Shown here: in pieces, positions 10,086-19,330 of the stretch | How the letters are laid out: the number at the start of each line of letters is the position of its first letter | Position numbering within the stretch: position 1 is the first letter of the stretch | NCBI RefSeq assembly: GCF_007743815.1 | Contig: NZ_CP036265.1 | Location: 3,180,823 to 3,244,822 of the forward strand | Direction: 5' to 3' | Source of the DNA: Alienimonas californiensis | GTDB lineage: Bacteria; Planctomycetota; Planctomycetia; Planctomycetales; Planctomycetaceae | Length of the DNA stretch: 64,000 bases | Program-made: the position numbers and the translations under genes | The notes under the pieces: generated by a model | Seen by the model: only the letters and a program-made list of their open reading frames with translations | What the model was told of the DNA's origin: nothing | Database searches by the model: none

Positions 10086-12410
10086 ATGGCCGACGATCAG
10101 CCGGTATGGGGCATTGAAGTCGGGCAGGCCGCCCTCAAAGCGATCAAACTGCGTCCGGACCCGGTCAGCGGCCGGGTGGTCGCCGAGGCGTTCGATCTGG
10201 TTCAGCATCCGAAGATTCTGAGTCAGCCGGACGCCGTTCCCGCGCAGCTGATCGCGGAGGCTTTCGAGACGTTCCTGTCCCGCAACAGCCTGAAGGGCTG
10301 TCGCGTCGCGATGAGCCTACCGGGGCAAAGCGCCCTGGCCCGGTTCATTCAGCTCCCGCCGGTGGAGAGCTCCCAGATCGCCAAGATCGTGGAGTACGAG
10401 GCCCGGCAGCAGATCCCCTTCGCCCTGGAAGAGGTGATCTGGGACTACCAGCCGCTGGGCGGCGGGCTGGAGGAGGGCGGTTATACGCTGGAGGCGGAGG
10501 TCGGCCTGTTCGCCATGAAGCGCGATCAGGTGGAGATGGCGATGGCGCCGTTCCTCGATCGGAAGATCGAGGTGGACCTGGTGCAGATCGCCCCGCTGGC
10601 CCTCTATAACTTCCTGACGTTCGACCGGCTGGGGATGCGGGAGGGCAAGGAGTTCGACGCCCCCGACGAATACACGATGGTCTGCGACCTCGGGGCGGAC
10701 AATTCCACGCTGTTGATCTCCAACGGCGATAAAATCTGGATCCGCAACGTCAACGTCGGCGGCAATCACTTCACGCGGGCGCTGGTCAAGGATCAGAAGC
10801 TGACGTTCGCCAAGGCGGAGCACCTGAAGTGCAACGCCACCAAGGCCCCGGACCCGCGGGCGGTGTTCCAGGCGCTGCGGCCGGTGTTCAACGACTACGT
10901 CGCGGAAATTCAGCGCAGCATCGGCTACTTCAGCTCGGTGAACCGCGAGGCGAAGATCACCCGCGTGCTGGGCGTCGGCAACGGCTTCAAACTGGCCGGA
11001 CTGCAAAAGTTCCTTCAGCAGAACCTGCAACACCCGGTCGAGCGGGTGGATCAATTCAAGTCCGCGGTCGGCGACGAGGTGCTGAACGACGCGACCTTCC
11101 GCGACAACGTCGCCGGGTTCGTCGTGCCCTACGGCGTGGCGTTGCAGGCGGCGGGGCTGACCCGGATCACCACCAGTCTGGTGCCGCCGGAGATCATTCA
11201 GGAACGGAAGATCCGCAAGAAGAAGCCGTGGGCCGCCCTGGCGGCCGGCGTGCTGCTGGCGGGCGTCAGCCTCGGGGCGGCGGGCTACGGCAACTATGCG
11301 GAGAGCGTCAGCGAACAGCTCTGGGCGGAGCCGCTCGCAAAGGTGCCCGAGTTCAAGACGAAGGTCGACGGCTTCCGCAGCGGCTACGACGAACAACTGA
11401 CCAAGATCGAGGATATTAAGTCGGTCGGCGAAGAGCTCACGAAGCCGGCCAGCGGCCGCATTTACTGGCCCGAGGTGCTCCGGGCGATCGCCGCCGTCGT
11501 CCCGGCCGACCCGACCGAGGAGCTGACCAAGCCGATCGAGCAGCGGGAATCCGTGCTGATCAAGGCGATCACCTTCAAGAAGGAGCCGGACCTCTCCACC
11601 TGGTACGCGACCCTGCCGCCGCTGACCAAGGAGGTCATGAACGACATGGCGAAGGCGGAGCAGGAAGAGCGGAAGAAGGCGAAGGCCGCCGCCGACGCCG
11701 CCCAATACGCCGCCGAGAGGGCCGCCGCGATCGCCCGGGGCGAAGACCCGCCGCCCCCGCCCGAACCGGAGCCCGCCCCCGAGCCCGCCGCGGACGGCGA
11801 GACCGATCCGGCTCTCGCCGGACCGACGGGCGAAGGTTACGTGGTGACGCTGAAGGGCGTGCATTACCACGACGGGTCCTCCCCGGAGGATCGCGACGCC
11901 GGCTACCTCCGCCGCACCGTGCTGGCCAACCTGCGGGAATGGACGCTGAACACCCCCGTCGGCGAGGTTCCCGTGGCGAAGCTGGGCATCCGGTACCCGG
12001 CGCTGCTGCCGATCACGGCCCGGCAGATCCCCTACGACCCTGAGGGTCGCACCGTCCTCGGCACGCCCGCGTTCGGCGGACGCGGCGGGGGCAGCGAGTA
12101 TGGGGAGGAAAGCTACGACGGTCCGCCGGACTCCTCCTTCGGCGGCCGCGGCACGTTCGGCAGTGAGGAGTCCGGATCGGACTACGGTCCCGCCGGGCAG
12201 CCGGCGGGACGTCCGCCGATCGACATCTCCGCCCTCGACTCCGAGGAGCCGGAGAAGAATCTCAAACTGGTGACCGAGTACCCCTTCACCATCCAGTTCG
12301 TCTGGAAGAAGACCCCCCCGGCGGAACGGACCGAGCTCCCCAGCGAGGACGTGCCGGGCGCCGAAGGCGAGGCCGCCGCCTCCGCGCCGACTTACTCCGA
12401 AGGGGCCTGA
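10086..12410 (+). CDS. pilM: PilM-like actin-fold protein fused to a PilN-like membrane part
   Basis: A 774-residue protein. Residues 1-370 form a PilM/FtsA-type actin-like ATPase: WGIEVGQAALKAIKL at the N-terminus, CDLGADNSTLLISNGDKIW near 200, and GVGNGFKLAGLQKFLQQNL near 300. In type IV pilus and type II secretion systems PilM works in the cytosol and grips PilN. Here one membrane segment follows directly (WAALAAGVLLAGVSLGAAGYG, about 380-400), then a periplasmic part with an Ala/Lys-rich coil, a Pro/Glu run (PPPPPEPEPAPEPA, about 555-570) and a later Gly/Ser stretch. It therefore looks like PilM and PilN in one chain; standalone PilM is about 350 residues. It is the first gene of a three-gene set. 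Confidence 0.75.
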   Translation: MADDQPVWGIEVGQAALKAIKLRPDPVSGRVVAEAFDLVQHPKILSQPDAVPAQLIAEAFETFLSRNSLKGCRVAMSLPGQSALARFIQLPPVESSQIAKIVEYEARQQIPFALEEVIWDYQPLGGGLEEGGYTLEAEVGLFAMKRDQVEMAMAPFLDRKIEVDLVQIAPLALYNFLTFDRLGMREGKEFDAPDEYTMVCDLGADNSTLLISNGDKIWIRNVNVGGNHFTRALVKDQKLTFAKAEHLKCNATKAPDPRAVFQALRPVFNDYVAEIQRSIGYFSSVNREAKITRVLGVGNGFKLAGLQKFLQQNLQHPVERVDQFKSAVGDEVLNDATFRDNVAGFVVPYGVALQAAGLTRITTSLVPPEIIQERKIRKKKPWAALAAGVLLAGVSLGAAGYGNYAESVSEQLWAEPLAKVPEFKTKVDGFRSGYDEQLTKIEDIKSVGEELTKPASGRIYWPEVLRAIAAVVPADPTEELTKPIEQRESVLIKAITFKKEPDLSTWYATLPPLTKEVMNDMAKAEQEERKKAKAAADAAQYAAERAAAIARGEDPPPPPEPEPAPEPAADGETDPALAGPTGEGYVVTLKGVHYHDGSSPEDRDAGYLRRTVLANLREWTLNTPVGEVPVAKLGIRYPALLPITARQIPYDPEGRTVLGTPAFGGRGGGSEYGEESYDGPPDSSFGGRGTFGSEESGSDYGPAGQPAGRPPIDISALDSEEPEKNLKLVTEYPFTIQFVWKKTPPAERTELPSEDVPGAEGEAAASAPTYSEGA

Positions 12411-12506
12411 CCCCCGCCCGGCCCCCGGGCGCCTGCCGCCCGCCGGGCCGTTTCCCGTTCGTGTTCGTCCGTCCCCGTTTCCGCCCCGCCGCCCCGGACC
12501 GTCCCC

Positions 12507-14420
12507 GTGGACAAGCTGCAACCGATCCTCACCCACCGCTTCTGGGTCGTGCTGGGTCTGACCGTCTGTCTGGCGCTGGGCGCCTGGTGGGTGGGCACCG
12601 GCTCGCTCGCGGAGCAGATCGCCGCCGCCGAGGCGAAGGTGAACGCGCTGACCGTCCCGGAGGGACAGAACGCCCCGAACGAGGGCTGGATCGAAAAAAT
12701 CGAGCAGGAGCGGATCCAGCGGGAGGAGGAGCTGCGCACCGCCGCTCGCACGCTGGCCGTCACGCAGGAGGAACTGCGCACCTGGCCGGAAAGCTACCGC
12801 CCCTACGTCGAGGGCCTGGAGTACTTCGAGCCGATCGGCATCCGCGGCCGTGAGCAGTATCGGTTCGCCTACGAAGAACAGCTCGAGGCGCTGCGGCAGT
12901 CGTTGCGTCCCTACGACTTCGAGACGCAAACCGGCGTGGTCAACGTCCCGCAGGGCGTGTTGCCCCAGTTCGACACCTCCGATTGGCAGCGGCAGGCGCC
13001 GTTGGCGATGACCGTCTGGAGCGCCCAGGAGGACATCTGGCTGACGCGCGAGTTGCTGAAGCAGGTCTCCAAGGTCAACGCCGGCTCCAGCCTGATCCTC
13101 GACGCCCCGCTGAAGGAGATCCAATCCTTCACGCTGCGGGGCGGCTCCGGCCCCCCCTCCGCCGAGGAGGAGGGCGCCGATCCGACGCTGAGGGACGGCA
13201 GCGACAGCTACTCGGAGGAATCCTCCCCGATGGACTCGTCAACCGAAGAGCGCTTCGGCGGCAGCGGCAGCGGCTCCGGCGCCGCGCTGGACGCAGACCT
13301 CGATTTCAGCCTCGACGACGACATCGGCCCGGAGGACGGGCTCGACGAAGACCCGACGCTGATCGCCCCCGACCTCGCCGCCGCCGCCGCCGCCCTCGGC
13401 GACCCCGCCGCGGCGGGCAGCGAAAGCGGAAGCGAAAGCCGGGAGTCGTACAGCGACGACTTCGGCGGCGACAGCTACGGCGGCGGCCGCACCCGGACGA
13501 AGGAGTACGTCTCCCCCGGCGGCGGACGGCGCTACATCACCAGCGCCCCGGAGGTGCCCTACCGCACCCGGGCCTTCAAGATGCAGCTCGTGCTGGATCA
13601 CCGCGAACTGAACAACGTGCTGGCGGACCTGTCCAACTGCGAATGGCCGGTGGAGATCATCCGCGTGCACATGGTCGAGGGCGCCAAGCCGATGGGGCAG
13701 CGGGCCCCGACGGCGCGGAGCGGCCGGCCGGAGGGCGGGTTGCGACCCACCTTCGGGAACGCGCTCGGCGGCATCGGCGGCGGACTGACCCGCGGCGGCC
13801 TCACTCAGCGTCCCCGGGGGCTGGGCGGGCCCGCCCGCCGTCCCACCGGCATGAACGCCCGCACGACGCGTCCGGCCGTGGATCCGTCCGATCCGTATCA
13901 GGTGGCGATGACGAACCCGTACCTCGCCACGGTGGTGGTGGGCGGCGTGATGACCATCTACAAGCCGCGGACCGAGGCGGAACTGGCCGCGGGCCTGGGC
14001 GATCCCTCCGCCGACCCGGCCGCCGCGATCGACGCCGAGACCGGCGAGCCGGTCGCGCCCCTGGACGCCGACGACGCCGCGGTGAACCCGCTTGATCCGA
14101 ACGCCCCGGCCGGTGAGGAGGAGTTCGGCGTCCTGCCGCCCGCCGACCCGGCCAATCCCGTCGCCGGCGAGGACGCGGCGATGGAGGACGGGGCGGACGC
14201 CGCCGGCTTCGGCTTCGACGGCGGCGGCGACTTCGACCTCAACGCCACCCCGGCGCCCCCCGGCGCCGAACCGACGCCCGGCGGGACTCCCCCGGGCGCG
14301 GCCCCCGACGCCGCGGCGCCCGGCGCCCCTGAGCCCGGCGCCTCCGAGCCCGGCGCCGGCGAGGCCCCGGCCGAAGACCCGGCCGGCGACGCCGAGCCCG
14401 TCGCCGCCGGCGGCGTCTAG
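12507..14420 (+). CDS. Membrane-anchored protein of the PilM cluster (PilN/PilO-like position)
   Basis: A 637-residue protein beginning with GTG at 12507, 96 bases after the pilM stop. A single membrane segment near the N-terminus (FWVVLGLTVCLALGAWWVG, about 12-30) is followed by a coiled coil (LAEQIAAAEAKVNAL). This topology is that of PilN or PilO. A conserved-looking segment (FKMQLVLDHRELNNVLADL) sits near residue 355 and resembles the small PilO-type ferredoxin-like domain. Long low-complexity regions separate the parts: Asp/Ser/Gly-rich at about 230-330 and Ala/Pro/Gly/Glu-rich from about 490 to the end. No named family is certain. Its place after pilM suggests a partner in an inner-membrane alignment complex. 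Confidence 0.65.
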   Translation: MDKLQPILTHRFWVVLGLTVCLALGAWWVGTGSLAEQIAAAEAKVNALTVPEGQNAPNEGWIEKIEQERIQREEELRTAARTLAVTQEELRTWPESYRPYVEGLEYFEPIGIRGREQYRFAYEEQLEALRQSLRPYDFETQTGVVNVPQGVLPQFDTSDWQRQAPLAMTVWSAQEDIWLTRELLKQVSKVNAGSSLILDAPLKEIQSFTLRGGSGPPSAEEEGADPTLRDGSDSYSEESSPMDSSTEERFGGSGSGSGAALDADLDFSLDDDIGPEDGLDEDPTLIAPDLAAAAAALGDPAAAGSESGSESRESYSDDFGGDSYGGGRTRTKEYVSPGGGRRYITSAPEVPYRTRAFKMQLVLDHRELNNVLADLSNCEWPVEIIRVHMVEGAKPMGQRAPTARSGRPEGGLRPTFGNALGGIGGGLTRGGLTQRPRGLGGPARRPTGMNARTTRPAVDPSDPYQVAMTNPYLATVVVGGVMTIYKPRTEAELAAGLGDPSADPAAAIDAETGEPVAPLDADDAAVNPLDPNAPAGEEEFGVLPPADPANPVAGEDAAMEDGADAAGFGFDGGGDFDLNATPAPPGAEPTPGGTPPGAAPDAAAPGAPEPGASEPGAGEAPAEDPAGDAEPVAAGGV

Positions 14421-14498
14421 TTCCCCGATCCCCCGCGGGGCCTCCGCCCCGCCGGTCCCCGCACTTCCCCTTCGCCTCCCCCGCCGCCGCAGAGTCCC

Positions 14499-16568
14499 AT
14501 GAAGTTCTCACTCGATGGACTGAAGAACGCGAACTGGAAACAGCTCGCGGCGGATCACGCGGAGAAGGCCGGGCTGGTCGTCGCGGCGTTGCTCGCGGCC
14601 GTCCTGCTGTACTCCGGCGTCTCGAAGGGGCGGTACACGGAGAAATCTCCCAACGAGGTGATGCAGAAACTTGACGAACAGCAGCGGGCCCTGCGGGTCA
14701 GCTCCTGGACGCCGGAGCAGCGCCAGGCCGACCTGCCCGAGTTTGACGTGCGGGCCGAGGTCGAACGCGTTAAGGAGACGATGAACCCCGGCGAAACGGC
14801 GTGGCCGGCCTCCCTCCTCGGCCCGATGCACCGACTCCAGGAGAAGGGAAGCGAACCGACCTGGCTGCCTGTGGAGTCCGTCCTCGCCGAGTACCTCGCC
14901 CTGCCGGTCCGCCTGGCGCCGGAGGACGCGCTCCTCGATGCGGCGTCCGGCGAGCCCGGGGCGGACGAGGACGAGGAGTCGAACGAGTTTGATCTCAATC
15001 TGGGCGCCGGCGGCGCCCCCGCCGGCTTCGGCGGGTTCGATTTCGGGGGATCGTCGGAATTCAGCGGAGGAGAAATGGGCCGTGGGAGAGGGATGTTCGG
15101 CAGCGACGAATCGTCGCCGGATTCCAGCGAAGGAGACTTCGATCGCGGGAGAGGGGTCTTCGGCAGCGAAGAGGGCGGCATGCCGTTCGGCGAAGAGGGC
15201 GAGTACGGCAACCCCGCGACGATCAACGCCCGCGGTAAAGGCGTGAAGATGGCGGCGATCCGCGGCGTCTTCCCCTTTCGCCGTCAGGTCCAGGAGATGG
15301 CCCGCTCCATGAACGTGCCCATCGCCGACGCCAAGGCCCGGCTGGAGTTCCTCGATCTGCAGGTCGAACGCCAGCGGATCTCCTCCGGCGCCAACCCCTA
15401 CAGCGAGGACTGGCATCCCGTCGACCGCGACGCCGCCCTCGAACTGCTGGGCGAAGACCTCTACGCCTCCTCCGGGCGGCCGATCGAAGTGGTCTCCCCG
15501 GCGCTGACCGACCCCTCGCTGACGATGCCGCTGTTCACCCCGGCCTACGGCACGTGGGACAACCGGCCGGCGTCCCACCCGCGGCTGAAGGAGTTCGACC
15601 TCATCAAAGAGGACCCGGCGCTGCGGCAGAAGATTGAGGAACGGCTCCGCGAGGAGGCCGTCGTGCAGCAAGAGGTGCAGGCCGCGGTCGGCCCGCAGAA
15701 GAACCGGTTCCTGCCGGAGCAGAACCGCGGCTTCGACCGTGGCGCCGCCATGCGGGCGATCGTCGATCGCGGCCCGGCCGAGGGCGAGGCCAAGGACCCG
15801 GTGCGGGCGGCATTGGAGAAGATGAGCGCCGCCGACGTCCTGCTCCTCACCCGGTTCTTCGACATCGCCGTCGAGCCGGGGCAGGCCTACCGCTACCGGA
15901 TGCGGGTGCAGCTCGCGAATCCGAACTTCGGCCTCGGCGCCGCGGACGTCTCCGACCCCTCCGCCCTGGAAGGCGAAACCCGCTGGACCCCCTGGAGCGA
16001 GCCCAGCGGCGTCGTGTCGATCCCGCCGGACGAACTGTCCTACCTCACCGCGATTTACCCCAAGCCGAACGACAGTCTGCCGGAGGCCCGCCTCGAAGTG
16101 ACGGAGTATTCCCGCGAGTACGGCACGCTGGTCTCCAAGGACACCCGCGTGGACGCCGGCGACCTGCTGGTGTTTGAGGAACGCAACACCTACACGCTGG
16201 ACCCCTTCAAGCAGGAAAAGAACGAACGGGCGACCTACCCGTTCGTCACCGAACACGTCGTCATCGGCGTGGACGCCCTGCCGGAGGGGGCCGCCGCGTT
16301 CCACCCGGACCTGAACCTCGGCAACCGCAGCCTGCCGCCGGGTCGCGTGCTGTTGATGTTGGACACCGGTTCCGTCCGCGAGATCGACGCCGGTCTGGAA
16401 CTTCAGCGGCAGGCCGTGGCGAAGAGCGTGAAGGCGGAACGCGACGGCCTCGGCCCGCAGATGACCGACGTGAACGCCCCCAAACCGGACCCGAGCGGCG
16501 AGTTCGGCGAAGGCTTCAGCGAAGAATTCTTTGGGCGGGGCGGCCGCGGCGGCAGCAGCGGTCCCTAA
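14499..16568 (+). CDS. Third membrane-anchored protein of the PilM cluster
   Basis: A 689-residue protein I do not recognise by family. One N-terminal membrane segment (AGLVVAALLAAVLLYSGVS, about 25-43) anchors a long extracytoplasmic part. Residues about 175-245 hold a Gly/Ser/Asp/Glu-rich stretch in which GRGMFGSDES and GRGVFGSEEG recur; a close variant (GRGTFGSEES) is in the PilM-like protein. The C-terminal third contains a beta-rich region (AYRYRMRVQLANPNFGLG) that could be a PilP-like sandwich, which is speculation. It lies 78 bases after the preceding gene on the same strand, and a strong hairpin ends the run. Spacing and order imply co-expression with the two preceding genes. Confidence 0.65.
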   Translation: MKFSLDGLKNANWKQLAADHAEKAGLVVAALLAAVLLYSGVSKGRYTEKSPNEVMQKLDEQQRALRVSSWTPEQRQADLPEFDVRAEVERVKETMNPGETAWPASLLGPMHRLQEKGSEPTWLPVESVLAEYLALPVRLAPEDALLDAASGEPGADEDEESNEFDLNLGAGGAPAGFGGFDFGGSSEFSGGEMGRGRGMFGSDESSPDSSEGDFDRGRGVFGSEEGGMPFGEEGEYGNPATINARGKGVKMAAIRGVFPFRRQVQEMARSMNVPIADAKARLEFLDLQVERQRISSGANPYSEDWHPVDRDAALELLGEDLYASSGRPIEVVSPALTDPSLTMPLFTPAYGTWDNRPASHPRLKEFDLIKEDPALRQKIEERLREEAVVQQEVQAAVGPQKNRFLPEQNRGFDRGAAMRAIVDRGPAEGEAKDPVRAALEKMSAADVLLLTRFFDIAVEPGQAYRYRMRVQLANPNFGLGAADVSDPSALEGETRWTPWSEPSGVVSIPPDELSYLTAIYPKPNDSLPEARLEVTEYSREYGTLVSKDTRVDAGDLLVFEERNTYTLDPFKQEKNERATYPFVTEHVVIGVDALPEGAAAFHPDLNLGNRSLPPGRVLLMLDTGSVREIDAGLELQRQAVAKSVKAERDGLGPQMTDVNAPKPDPSGEFGEGFSEEFFGRGGRGGSSGP

Positions 16569-16632
16569 ACCCGACCCGCCGGGGAGCGGCCTCCGGCCGA
16601 TCGGCCGCACGGCCGTTCGCCGGGTCGGGTTT
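16567..16632 (+). terminator. Terminator-like hairpin ending the PilM cluster
   Basis: A perfect 12-bp stem, AAACCCGACCCG (16567-16578) with CGGGTCGGGTTT (16621-16632). It overlaps the stop codon of the preceding gene. The loop itself folds (CGGCCGATCGGCCG). The right arm ends in TTT without a longer T-run. Confidence 0.5.
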
Positions 16633-16685
16633 CGGGCGGATTCGGGTAAGCTCCCGCCCCGAATCTCGTTCCCGCGCGTCGCCCC

Positions 16686-17336
16686 ATGATCATCACCCTC
16701 GACGGCCCGGCCGGGTCCGGCAAAAGCAGCGTCGCCCGCCGGTTGGCCGACGAATTGGGGTTCCGGTTCCTCAACACCGGGGCGATGTACCGGGCGGTCG
16801 GACTGCTGTGCGAGCGGGCCGGCACGGACCTCGGCGACGCGGACGCCTGCGGCCGCACGGCGGCGGCGGCCCGGCTGGCGCAGGACGGGGACCGGCTGTC
16901 CGTCGACGGCGAGGACTGGACCGAACTGGTCCGCACCCCCGCCGCCGGCGCCGCCGCCAGCGCCGTGGCGGTGCATCCCCCCGTGCGGGCGGCGCTGGTC
17001 GCCCTGCAGCGGGCGGTCGGCGAGGCGGGCGACACCGTTACCGAGGGCCGCGATCAGGGCACCGTCGTGTTCCCGGATGCGGCCCTCAAGGTCTTCCTCA
17101 CCGCGGACGCCGAGGCCCGGGCGGAGCGGCGTCGGTTGGAACTGCTTGCCGCCGGCCGGGACGTGCCCCTCGCCGAGGTGCTGGCGGAGGTGACCGGCCG
17201 GGACGATAAGGACGAACGCCGGGCCGCCGCCCCGCTGAAGCCGGCCGCGGACGCCGTCCGCTACGACACGACCGGCAAACCGCTGGAGGCGGTCGTGGCG
17301 GATCTGGTCGCCCTGGCCCGCGAGCGCGGTGCCTGA
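16686..17336 (+). CDS. cmk: Cytidylate kinase
   Basis: A 216-residue NMP kinase that phosphorylates CMP and dCMP with ATP in the cytosol. The P-loop GPAGSGKSSVARRLA lies at residues 7-21. FLNTGAMYRAVGLL is the CMP-kinase hallmark, and VTEGRDQGTVVFPDA and LKVFLTADAEARAERR cover the substrate-binding and LID regions. DKDERRAAAPLKPAADAV is the usual LID/C-terminal signature. Length fits the bacterial enzyme (about 220). The ATG at 16686 is right for the family. TAAGCT at 16647-16652 could be a -10 element, but no good -35 precedes it. A Tat-signal protein gene follows 47 bases downstream. Confidence 0.92.
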   Translation: MIITLDGPAGSGKSSVARRLADELGFRFLNTGAMYRAVGLLCERAGTDLGDADACGRTAAAARLAQDGDRLSVDGEDWTELVRTPAAGAAASAVAVHPPVRAALVALQRAVGEAGDTVTEGRDQGTVVFPDAALKVFLTADAEARAERRRLELLAAGRDVPLAEVLAEVTGRDDKDERRAAAPLKPAADAVRYDTTGKPLEAVVADLVALARERGA

Positions 17337-17383
17337 TCCCCCCGTGCTCCCGCACTGCCCGTGAAGACGGTCCGAAGGTCGCC

Positions 17384-19210
17384 ATGAATCGCCGCCAGTT
17401 CGCCCGCCGCTCGGCCGGGATCGCCGCGTTGCTCGCCGCGCCCGGTTTCGCCGCGACGGGCCGCGGCGCCGCCCAGGACCCGCTCGCCCGGGGTTCGGAG
17501 GTCCGCGACCCCTTCGCCCCGGAGCCCGTGACCGGCGCGATCCTCCTGCCGGCCAGCCCCGCCGCCGCCTTCCGTCGCCCCGCAGATGGCTGGGAGGAAG
17601 CGGTCGACCCGGACGAAGCGGCGGCGGACGCGTCCGCCGCGGACGCCGAACGTCCCGCACTTCCGCCTCCCGACGAACTCCCGCCGGGGGCTCGGCCGCC
17701 GTTCGACTGGCCGGCGTTCGCCGCGTTCCCCGCCGGGCCGCGGGTCCCCGGGTGGGGCACGACGACGCTGCGGTTCCCCCCGCTGCCGGAGGGCCGCCGG
17801 ACCGTCGACGTCGTCGCGGTCCGGTTCGCCGTCGCCTTCGCCCCCCCGGCCGCCGGCGCCGTCGGCGTGCATTCGCCGGTGACGGGGACGCTGCGGGGCT
17901 CCGTCGACGTCAGCTTCGCCCCGCCGCTGGGGTTGTTCTCCGTACCGCTCTCCTCGGTCGGCGGGGAGGCCGCCCTCCGCGAGGGCCTGGCCCTGCGGGT
18001 CGTCGGCCCCCCGGCGACGGTGTGGGTGCTGGGGGCCGAGGACGAGAACAGCGAACCCGGCGCGGGCGAGGGCGACGCGGCCGCCGTCGGGGCCTCCGGC
18101 CTGCCGCTGGAGTTGCGCCCGCATCTGCTCATCCTTGGGGCGGACGATGAGTGGACGGAGTTCTTCCGCCGGCTCGATTCCGCGGCCACCGTGCAGCCGT
18201 TCGGGTGGCGGGAGGCCGCCGTGATGGACGGGCTACTGGACCTTGCCGAGCTCCCGGAGCGGGCGGCGCTGCGGGACGCGGCCCGCCGGCACTGGGCGCT
18301 GTTCACGAACGCCGGCCCGGGCACCGCCGCCGTGCCGACGGCCGGCCCCCCGACGCTGCGTTCGGTCTCCCTCGCCGAGGGCCGCGACGCCGCCCCCTTC
18401 GCCTCGCTGACCCGACTCGACCCCGATCACCCGCTGCTGGACGCCCTCCGCGACCGCTGGATCGCCCGCCGATCGCCCGACGGCACCGTCCCCGACGAGG
18501 GCGACGAAGTCACCGCCGCGGGCGCCCTCAGCGTCGCCCTCCCCATGGCGACGCTGGCCCGGGCGCGCGGGGACGAGGCGATGTTGGAGGCCGCCCTGCT
18601 GCAACTCCGCCTCCGCCTCACCGCCTCCATCGACGAGGAGGAGACCGGCGAGGAACCAGCCGACACAGAACCGAACCGGGAGGACGCAGAGCCGGGCGTC
18701 GAGGGGCCGCCGCTGCCGCCGGGCGCCCCCGCGGCCCGGCGGGAACGGCTGGCGATGCTCCGCCTGCTGGGCACGGCCCGCACGCTAGCCGTGGCGGGCA
18801 AGCGGGAGGATACGGGCGACCTGCTCGCGGAGTTCCGCCGCCTGGCCGACGCGGCGCTGCCCCAGACTGAACCGCCCGCCGGAGACTCCGCCGAACGGCC
18901 CGCCGACGGCCTGCTCGCGCCGAACCTGACGAACGCCGTCGGCGTGGCGGCCGCGTGGGCGATCGGCGTGCGGCAGGGGTGGCTGGACCGCGAGCACGCC
19001 GCCGCGGCGGACGCCGTGCGGGAGGCGTTGACGGCCCGCCTCACCCCGGACGGCTTCCTGTTCGAACCCCCGCCGCCCGGCGGCCCGGCCGGCGTGGCGC
19101 TCGATCCGACCGCAATGGGCTTCGCCGCCCAACTCATCGCCGCCCGGCAGCCGATCGCCGCCCCGGCGCCGATCCCGGCCACCGCCCCGGCGCCGCTGCC
19201 GCTGCGGTGA
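17384..19210 (+). CDS. Tat-exported protein of unknown function
   Basis: A 608-residue protein with a twin-arginine signal (MNRRQFARRSAGIAALLAA), so it is probably exported folded. The region to about residue 220 is a beta-rich domain with many Pro/Ala residues. The C-terminal half is an all-alpha repeat-like region (MDGLLDLAELPERAALRDA, near 270; LLAPNLTNAVGVAAAWAIG; VALDPTAMGFAAQLIAARQ). Its spacing resembles the six-hairpin barrels of GH88/GH105 hydrolases or terpenoid-cyclase folds. No catalytic residue can be named, so I leave the function open. The Ala/Pro-rich C-terminus is low complexity. It is convergent with the DUF11 protein gene, with a palindromic element between them. Confidence 0.6.
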   Translation: MNRRQFARRSAGIAALLAAPGFAATGRGAAQDPLARGSEVRDPFAPEPVTGAILLPASPAAAFRRPADGWEEAVDPDEAAADASAADAERPALPPPDELPPGARPPFDWPAFAAFPAGPRVPGWGTTTLRFPPLPEGRRTVDVVAVRFAVAFAPPAAGAVGVHSPVTGTLRGSVDVSFAPPLGLFSVPLSSVGGEAALREGLALRVVGPPATVWVLGAEDENSEPGAGEGDAAAVGASGLPLELRPHLLILGADDEWTEFFRRLDSAATVQPFGWREAAVMDGLLDLAELPERAALRDAARRHWALFTNAGPGTAAVPTAGPPTLRSVSLAEGRDAAPFASLTRLDPDHPLLDALRDRWIARRSPDGTVPDEGDEVTAAGALSVALPMATLARARGDEAMLEAALLQLRLRLTASIDEEETGEEPADTEPNREDAEPGVEGPPLPPGAPAARRERLAMLRLLGTARTLAVAGKREDTGDLLAEFRRLADAALPQTEPPAGDSAERPADGLLAPNLTNAVGVAAAWAIGVRQGWLDREHAAAADAVREALTARLTPDGFLFEPPPPGGPAGVALDPTAMGFAAQLIAARQPIAAPAPIPATAPAPLPLR

Positions 19211-19236
19211 CGGGCGTTCGCCCCTCGACCCGCCCG

Positions 19237-19303
19237 CCTGTGAGCCCGAAGCGCAAGTGAGGCTGGACGGCTCCGAGCCTCGCTTGCGCTTCGGGCTCAC
19301 AGG
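19237..19303. repeat. Long palindrome, GCGCAAGC family, copy 2
   Basis: Arms 19237-19264 and 19276-19303, 28 nt each, are inverted copies with a single difference (GTGAGG against GCGAGG, which still pairs as G-U in RNA). The core is GTGAGCCCGAAGCGCAAG. It sits between the ends of convergent genes (19210 and 19331). No T-run is attached, but a hairpin of this strength should stop transcription from both sides. Confidence 0.8.
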
Positions 19304-19330
19304 CGCCGCAACACATCACCGCCGAACGCC

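Noticed and set aside
9848-10087. 80 extra N-terminal residues for the GH38-like protein
   Set aside because: They are Arg/Pro-rich, resemble non-coding frames and would overlap the pilM start by two bases with no room for either promoter.
10317-13124. 935-codon antisense frame over pilM
   Set aside because: Same reason: it mirrors the sense codon pattern and has no recognisable domain.
14508-17660. 1050-codon antisense frame over the third PilM-cluster gene and cmk
   Set aside because: High G+C keeps antisense frames open. Composition is His/Arg/Gly/Val-rich without motifs, and the sense genes are clear.
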